Assembly: GCA_009779515.1 (NCBI GenBank)
Contig: WREE01000058.1
Location: 1-11,264 of the forward strand
Length of the DNA: 11,264 bases
Origin: Symbiobacteriaceae bacterium
GTDB lineage: Bacteria > Bacillota > JAAYKD01 > WRDA01
Reading direction: 5' to 3'
A program made the position numbers and the translations under genes. A model generated the notes under the pieces. The model had not been told where the DNA came from, ran no database searches, and saw only the letters and a program-made list of their open reading frames with translations. Of the stretch, positions 6,824-11,264 are shown one piece after another (position 1 is the stretch's first letter; each line of letters begins with the position of its first letter).

Positions 6824-7507
6824 ATGCATACGGTCTTAGTTGTTGATGACGACCAGCACATCAGGGAACTTTTACATCTCTACCTAAGCAAGGAAGGGTA
6901 TATGGTTATCCACGCCGCGGATGGCGATGAAGCCATAGCTTTAGCGCTGCAACACAAACCTGCTCTGATACTCTTGGATATTATGCTCCCGGGACGTTCC
7001 GGTTTCCAGGTCTGCCAGGAGCTGCGGGAGCGTCTTACTACCCCCATTATCATGATTTCGGCTAAAGGGGAAGAGATCGATAAGGTTACCGGTTTAGACC
7101 TGGGCGCCGATGATTATATCGCCAAACCCTTTTCACCCCGGGAAGTTGTCGCACGGGTGAAAGCGGTACTGCGACGTATGGCTGAACGGGATAGCGGCAG
7201 CCAGGAGGAGATTCGCCGGGGCAACCTGTACCTTAACCTTACCCAATGGATTGTGCAGGTAGAAGGGCACATCATCACCTTAACCCCTAAAGAGACGGAG
7301 CTGCTTTGGCACTTAGCCCGTCATGCCAACCGTCTTTTTACCCGAGAGCAGTTGCTCCAGAGTGTCTGGGGTTACGAGTACTTCGGTGACGCTCGCACGG
7401 TAGATGTCCATATTAAACGGGTACGCCAAAAACTCAGCGTGGTTCCCGCTGTAGGCTGGTCTATCAGGACCATCTGGGGAGAAGGCTACAAGTTTGAGGT
7501 GCAGTAA
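6824..7507 (+). CDS. OmpR/PhoB-family response regulator
   Basis: A 227-residue transcription factor of normal length. The receiver domain (1-118) has the acidic pocket Asp8-Asp9-Asp10, phospho-acceptor Asp52 in LILLDIMLPG, Ser79 at the conserved Ser/Thr position, and Lys101 in YIAKPFSPRE. The C-terminal winged helix (about 128-227) shows LTPKETELLWHLARH, FTREQLLQSVWGYEY, RTVDVHIKRVRQKL and the final IRTIWGEGYKFE block. The start follows GGGGGAG with a seven-base gap. The kinase gene begins three bases after its stop, so the two are co-transcribed. It is divergent from the MacAB-like operon, a common arrangement for regulators of antimicrobial or envelope-stress exporters, so that operon and its own promoter are the likely targets. 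Confidence 0.95.
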   Translation: MHTVLVVDDDQHIRELLHLYLSKEGYMVIHAADGDEAIALALQHKPALILLDIMLPGRSGFQVCQELRERLTTPIIMISAKGEEIDKVTGLDLGADDYIAKPFSPREVVARVKAVLRRMAERDSGSQEEIRRGNLYLNLTQWIVQVEGHIITLTPKETELLWHLARHANRLFTREQLLQSVWGYEYFGDARTVDVHIKRVRQKLSVVPAVGWSIRTIWGEGYKFEVQ

Positions 7508-7510
7508 CTC

Positions 7511-9304
7511 ATGTCACATTTTAGTGGGTGGCGCCCCAAGAGCCTCTTTACCCGCTTTTTTCTCAGCTTTCTCGTAACCTTGACCATTTCGGCCTTGGCG
7601 ATCATTATGCTTATGCCGCAGCAAATGGAAAACCTGTTGGTTAACCTGGCGGAAGATGAACTTATCAGCAAAATGGCAAAGGTGCGTCCCACTGTCCAAC
7701 TCTATCTCAGTGGGCGGATTACCTATGCGGAAATGCAAAATAATGTTATTATTTTGGAAAGCCTGTTAGGCGGTCAAATCTATGTGGTTGATCGCAACGG
7801 GGTTATTCGTGTTTCCAGCGTGGACTACGGAAACCTTTTGTTACGGCAGCGGATCAGCGATGAAGACTACCAATCATTAGCCGCCGGAGAGCAAATAACC
7901 AGGCGGGAACAAGGTACCATCACTCTGGCTTCGCCTATACATGTGACCGCGCGTTCTCCTCTCATGGAGCAGCAAGTCTTCTTTGGTGCTCTCTATCTTC
8001 AGGTTCCTCTGGCAGCTCTTACCACCACTGCTCTTATTGCCCGGCAGCAAGTGCGAGTTATGCCTTTAATAGTTAGCTTCTTTGCCATGCTCATGTCGGT
8101 GCTCACTGCCCACTCTTTAAGCCAGCCTTTACAGCGGATGAGCAATGCTGCCCTACGTATGGCACGAGGGGAGTACGCCACCCGTATTACCGAAGAGCGT
8201 GATGATGAGTTGGGGCAGTTGGGGCGAAGCTTCAACCTCATGGCTGTCTCCCTGGAAGTGAGTGTCCGCTCTCTGAAAGATGAGCGAGACCGTATACGCA
8301 ACCTTATCTTCGCTCTTACCGAGGGAGTTATTGCTACCGATGATCAGCAACGGGTTTTACTCCTCAATCCCTCGGCAGCTAACTATTTACATCTAGATTT
8401 AATTGGCTCTTTAGGACGACCTTTAGGTGAACTACCCCTACCCAAGAGTATCACCCAGCTTCTCACCAGCAGCTCCCTCCTTCCCCAAAGCAACAATATT
8501 GAAGAGGAAGGGCATGTTCTTTCGGTGGCAACCTCTCCTCTCAGTGACGGAGCGGGAGGGTTAAGCGGGCAAATTGCGATTATCAAAGATATAACGGAAG
8601 CTGCTAAGTTGGAAGAGCAGCGACGGGTTTTTGTGGCTAATGTCTCCCATGAGCTCCGCACCCCCCTCACTTCAATTCAAGGTTTTGTGGAGGGCATTCT
8701 CGACCAGACCGTCCCCCCGGAGCTGCAAGAGCGCTATTTGAACATTATACATCAAGAGTGTATCCGCTTAACGCGGATGATCCGGGAGCTGCTGGACCTT
8801 TCCCATTTTGAATCCGGGCAGATGGAGCTGTATCCCGAAGTGGTGGAGCTACGCCCCATGCTGCAGAGTATTATCTTACAAGCTACTTCCGCTGCCGGTC
8901 GCGAGGATCTCCACTGGGAGCTGGAACTATCTCCAGAAGCTCCTTTGCTATATTGCGACCCGGATTGCTTAGGACAAATCTTACTCAACTTGCTCAGCAA
9001 TGCCACCCGCTTTTCCCCTAACCAGGGGGTTATTCGGGTGCGTACTGCTCCTCAAGGGGAGGAGGAGGGTGCTAAGCTGCAAATAGAAATCAGCGACCAA
9101 GGACCAGGGATCGCTGCCGAGGATTTACCCTATATATGGGATCGCTTTTTCAAAGCTGACCGTTCCCGTAGCAGCAAAGGGACTGGGCTAGGCTTAGCTA
9201 TTGTCCGTTCTCTGGTGGAAGCTCATCAGGAAACCATTTGGGTGGAAAGCCGCTCCGGGGAAGGTGCTACCTTCGGCTTTACCATGGCGCTATATCGAGT
9301 ATAA
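7511..9304 (+). CDS. PhoR/ResE-like membrane sensor histidine kinase
   Basis: A 597-residue kinase with two membrane helices (about 14-36 and 182-201) enclosing an extracytoplasmic sensor region of about 145 residues. HAMP linker follows (about 202-250), then a PAS-like domain (about 262-365, beginning NLIFALTEGVIATD), HisKA with phospho-acceptor His380 in VANVSHELRTPL, and an HATPase domain with N-box LLNLLSNATRFS (491-502), G1 DQGPGI (529-534), F-box WDRFFKAD (543-550) and G2 KGTGLGLAI (556-564). All catalytic motifs are intact. The order TM-sensor-TM-HAMP-PAS-HisKA-HATPase matches Firmicute WalK/PhoR/ResE kinases. GAGGTG lies nine bases before the ATG, inside the end of the regulator gene. 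The sensor is too divergent to assign a ligand. It partners with the regulator just upstream. Confidence 0.95.
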   Translation: MSHFSGWRPKSLFTRFFLSFLVTLTISALAIIMLMPQQMENLLVNLAEDELISKMAKVRPTVQLYLSGRITYAEMQNNVIILESLLGGQIYVVDRNGVIRVSSVDYGNLLLRQRISDEDYQSLAAGEQITRREQGTITLASPIHVTARSPLMEQQVFFGALYLQVPLAALTTTALIARQQVRVMPLIVSFFAMLMSVLTAHSLSQPLQRMSNAALRMARGEYATRITEERDDELGQLGRSFNLMAVSLEVSVRSLKDERDRIRNLIFALTEGVIATDDQQRVLLLNPSAANYLHLDLIGSLGRPLGELPLPKSITQLLTSSSLLPQSNNIEEEGHVLSVATSPLSDGAGGLSGQIAIIKDITEAAKLEEQRRVFVANVSHELRTPLTSIQGFVEGILDQTVPPELQERYLNIIHQECIRLTRMIRELLDLSHFESGQMELYPEVVELRPMLQSIILQATSAAGREDLHWELELSPEAPLLYCDPDCLGQILLNLLSNATRFSPNQGVIRVRTAPQGEEEGAKLQIEISDQGPGIAAEDLPYIWDRFFKADRSRSSKGTGLGLAIVRSLVEAHQETIWVESRSGEGATFGFTMALYRV

Positions 9305-9438
9305 AAACTATGATTCTTAGTATGACCGCTTACCAAGGTTAAAGACCTCCTTTGGCAACAGAGGATTATTTTCCGGGCAGGAAGGACGCTTAAGGAAAGC
9401 GAATGTAATAGGTAAAAGTCTATGGCTAAAGTAAGGTG

Positions 9439-10152
9439 ATGCTCATAAGTAACCTTCCTAAAGCTCAACGCGTCTGGGAGATAGATGCCTGGCGAGGGGT
9501 TAATATTATCTATATGGTATGGTTTCATTACACCTACGTCCTTTTCTCGCTATACGGTATCGCCTTCAACCCCTTTACCATACGCTTCCCTCCTTCCTGG
9601 ATTTTCACCGCTTCCTTTTATTTTATTTCCGGTATCTCTTCAGGCTTTAGCAGGAACCCTACTCGCAACGGCTGGCGGGTAGCTGCCGCCGCTTTCCTCT
9701 TTACCCTGGTCACTCGCTTTCTTATGCCTACTCTTTATATCCGTTTCGGTACCTTGCACTTTCTCGCTACCGCTATGCTACTCACCCCCCTGTGGCGCCG
9801 TCTCCCCCTTGCACTGCTACCCGGCATCTCCCTTCTCTTTCTGCTGTTGGGCATTTTGGCCAGAGGGACTACTGTAGCGACTTTCTGGTTTTTACCCTTC
9901 GGCTTCTCTTACCCGGGGTTTGATACCTTGGACTACATCCCCCTCTTTCCTTACTTGGCACCCTACCTTATGGGCATCTGGACTTACGCGCAAGTCTATG
10001 CTCCTCGTGGTCGCACCTCCCTAACCCCGGAATGGCTCTGGACAAAACCGTTACAGTTTATCGGTCGCCATTCCTTCACCATCTACTTGTGGCATCAACC
10101 GCTTTTTCTTCTTGTTCTCATCCCCCTTTTGGGCATGCCTAATTTGCGTTAG
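9439..10152 (+). CDS. DUF1624 / HGSNAT-catalytic-like multi-pass membrane protein
   Basis: A 237-residue, strongly hydrophobic protein with about seven predicted membrane segments (near 22-42, 54-70, 82-97, 104-118, 124-142, 165-186, 210-232). The opening RVWEIDAWRGVNIIYMVWFHY, then FYFISGISSGFSR, RFGTLHFLATAMLL, LDYIPLFPYLAPYLMG and the final IGRHSFTIYLWHQPLF match the bacterial DUF1624 family, related to the catalytic domain of heparan-alpha-glucosaminide N-acetyltransferase. Members are thought to move acyl groups across membranes, but no substrate is established for this type. The length is normal, so it is not truncated. ATG 9439 follows a GTG at 9436; no strong Shine-Dalgarno serves either, and a five-codon ORF (9422-9439) ends on the ATG in a TGATG overlap. 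It lies 134 bases after the kinase gene and may be a separate unit. Confidence 0.82.
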   Translation: MLISNLPKAQRVWEIDAWRGVNIIYMVWFHYTYVLFSLYGIAFNPFTIRFPPSWIFTASFYFISGISSGFSRNPTRNGWRVAAAAFLFTLVTRFLMPTLYIRFGTLHFLATAMLLTPLWRRLPLALLPGISLLFLLLGILARGTTVATFWFLPFGFSYPGFDTLDYIPLFPYLAPYLMGIWTYAQVYAPRGRTSLTPEWLWTKPLQFIGRHSFTIYLWHQPLFLLVLIPLLGMPNLR

Positions 10153-10247
10153 TCCCTTGTAACCTTAAGATCCATGGTACCATAACCTAATAATTTTTCA
10201 CTCTCCCCATTTAAGGCGGAGCTGTTCGTCCAAATAGTAAAAACACG

Positions 10248-10281
10248 AAGGGAGGGAGCGCCGCAAGGCGCAACTGTGATG
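10248..10281 (+). promoter_or_regulatory. Asparaginase ribosome-binding region with an intervening GNRA hairpin
   Basis: A strong purine Shine-Dalgarno AAGGGAGGG (10248-10256) lies 22 bases before ATG 10279, too far for normal initiation. Between them is a perfect five-base GC stem, GCGCC (10258-10262) and GGCGC (10267-10271), closing a GCAA tetraloop. When folded it leaves about eight unpaired bases between Shine-Dalgarno and ATG, a normal spacing. Alternatively AAGG (10265-10268) could serve GTG 10276 or ATG 10279, but only with the hairpin open. Confidence 0.55.
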
Positions 10282-11264
10282 TCATTACCCACCATTGCCA
10301 TGTTGGCTACCGGAGGAACTATCGCTGGCAGAGGTTCCGACCCCACCCGCTCCACCGACTACCGTCCCGGCATGGCATCTGTCGAAGAGCTGCTGGAGGC
10401 TGTCCCTGGCTTAGAAAATATGGTGCAAATCGAAGCCGAACAATTCTCCAACCTGGGCTCCTCCGGTTTGACTAACCAGCACCTCATCAATATGGCTAAG
10501 CGGCTAACGGAAGTTTTAGCGCAAGAGCATATCTGCGGAGCAATTGTCACCCATGGCACTGATGTTTTGGAGGAGACGGCCTACTTTCTTAATATTAGCG
10601 TCAAATCGGCCAAACCCATTGTGGTCACCGGTTCCATGCGTCCCTCCACCGCCATCTCCGCCGACGGCCCCGCTAATATTCTGGCATCTGTCCGCACGGC
10701 TATCCATCCGGAATCCGTCGGCCGTGGGGTGCTGGTGGTTTTGAACGATGAAATCCATGCCGCTCGGGATGTAACCAAGTCTCACGCCCAGCGGGTGCAT
10801 ACTTTCGTCAGTCGGGAGTTAGGGCCTTTGGGAGTGCTCACCGGCGACCGTATCGACTACTATCGCACCAGTCAGCGCCAACACACTTTCGACACCCCCT
10901 TTGATATCATGGCGGTGAACCAACTCCCCCGAGTCGATTTAGTGACTACTCATATCGACAATGACTCCGTAGCCATTGATGCTTATCTTGCCGCCGGTGC
11001 TCAGGGAATTGTGGTTGCTGCAGCAGGTGGCGGAGCTACTACCCCCGGGATGACCCCTGGTTTGCAACGTGCCGCAGCAGCTGGAGTTAAAATTGTCCTC
11101 GCCACCCGTACTGGCAGTGGTATGGTGCGTGGTTGGAACCGAGGTGAACGACAAGCTATCGGTGCCGGTACCTTAAACCCCTATAAAGCCCGCCTCCTCC
11201 TCTCTTTGGCCTTAGCTCACACCCAAGATAGCGCCATTATCCAGGAATGGTTTAACCGGTTCTA
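10279..11264 (+). CDS. L-asparaginase (AnsA/AnsB family), nearly complete, cut by window edge
   Basis: Hydrolyses L-asparagine to aspartate and ammonia. 328 codons are visible without a stop; the family is about 325-350 residues, so only the last few are likely missing. Motif one, MLATGGTIAG (8-17), holds the nucleophile Thr14, and Tyr28 fits the flexible-lid Tyr. Motif two, VTHGTDVLEETAYFL (90-104), holds Thr94 and Asp95, and Lys167 in ARDVTKSH completes the Thr-Asp-Lys triad. GSMRPSTAISADGPANI (118-134) matches the family closely. There is no signal peptide, so the enzyme should be cytoplasmic even though the motifs resemble the type II group. An in-frame GTG sits directly before the ATG. 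No clear promoter was seen in 10153-10247, only a 10-bp palindrome ATGGTACCAT at 10174-10183. The gene may be expressed from its own unit or by read-through. Confidence 0.93.
   Translation, partial: MSLPTIAMLATGGTIAGRGSDPTRSTDYRPGMASVEELLEAVPGLENMVQIEAEQFSNLGSSGLTNQHLINMAKRLTEVLAQEHICGAIVTHGTDVLEETAYFLNISVKSAKPIVVTGSMRPSTAISADGPANILASVRTAIHPESVGRGVLVVLNDEIHAARDVTKSHAQRVHTFVSRELGPLGVLTGDRIDYYRTSQRQHTFDTPFDIMAVNQLPRVDLVTTHIDNDSVAIDAYLAAGAQGIVVAAAGGGATTPGMTPGLQRAAAAGVKIVLATRTGSGMVRGWNRGERQAIGAGTLNPYKARLLLSLALAHTQDSAIIQEWFNRF

Noticed and set aside
10174..10183. Perfect 10-bp palindrome ATGGTACCAT upstream of the asparaginase gene
   Set aside because: Short, isolated and not linked to a convincing promoter; it could be an operator half or chance, so it is not listed as a feature.
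10516..10800. Minus-strand open frames inside the asparaginase gene
   Set aside because: The plus-strand frame carries all asparaginase catalytic motifs; the minus-strand frames are Gly/His/Asp-rich shadows.

Overview
The window looks like chromosomal DNA of a mid-GC Firmicute, probably from the Clostridia. The reasons are strong AAGGAGGT-type ribosome binding sites, frequent GTG/ATG start ambiguity, extended -10 promoters, an Lsa-like ABC-F gene with a long antibiotic-style leader, and PhoB/PhoR-type two-component genes. No rRNA, tRNA, CRISPR array, insertion sequence or phage gene is visible. Species cannot be fixed from the sequence alone.

Layout. (1) 1-592, minus strand: the N-terminal 197 codons of an Lsa-like ABC-F ribosome-protection ATPase, running off the left edge. 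Its upstream region (593-911) has an extended -10 promoter, a 5-codon upstream ORF (MINIR) and four mutually exclusive complementary segments, the last of which contains the gene's Shine-Dalgarno. This is the architecture of a drug-sensing attenuator and is the most interesting regulatory object here. (2) 992-1882, plus strand: a fumarylacetoacetate-hydrolase-family enzyme, ending at a bidirectional terminator with 16-bp arms. (3) 6592-1983, minus strand: a three-gene operon for a MacAB-type exporter, in the order adaptor, ATPase, FtsX/MacB permease. The adaptor is about twice the usual length and looks like an internal tandem duplication with eight lipoyl-type half-motifs. (4) 6824-9304, plus strand: an OmpR/PhoB-type response regulator and a PhoR-like membrane histidine kinase, divergent from the exporter across a 231-bp spacer with TAACCT direct repeats. 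(5) 9439-10152, plus strand: a small multi-pass DUF1624 / HGSNAT-catalytic-like membrane protein. (6) 10279-11264, plus strand: a cytoplasmic L-asparaginase cut by the right edge, with a GNRA-loop hairpin placed between its Shine-Dalgarno and start codon.

How the genes may work together. The kinase/regulator pair and the divergent MacAB-like operon form a plausible envelope-stress or antimicrobial-peptide response module. The ABC-F gene, under its own leader control, would protect ribosomes from lincosamide, streptogramin A or pleuromutilin type drugs. The hydrolase, DUF1624 protein and asparaginase have no obvious functional tie to these. The functional links are inference from layout.
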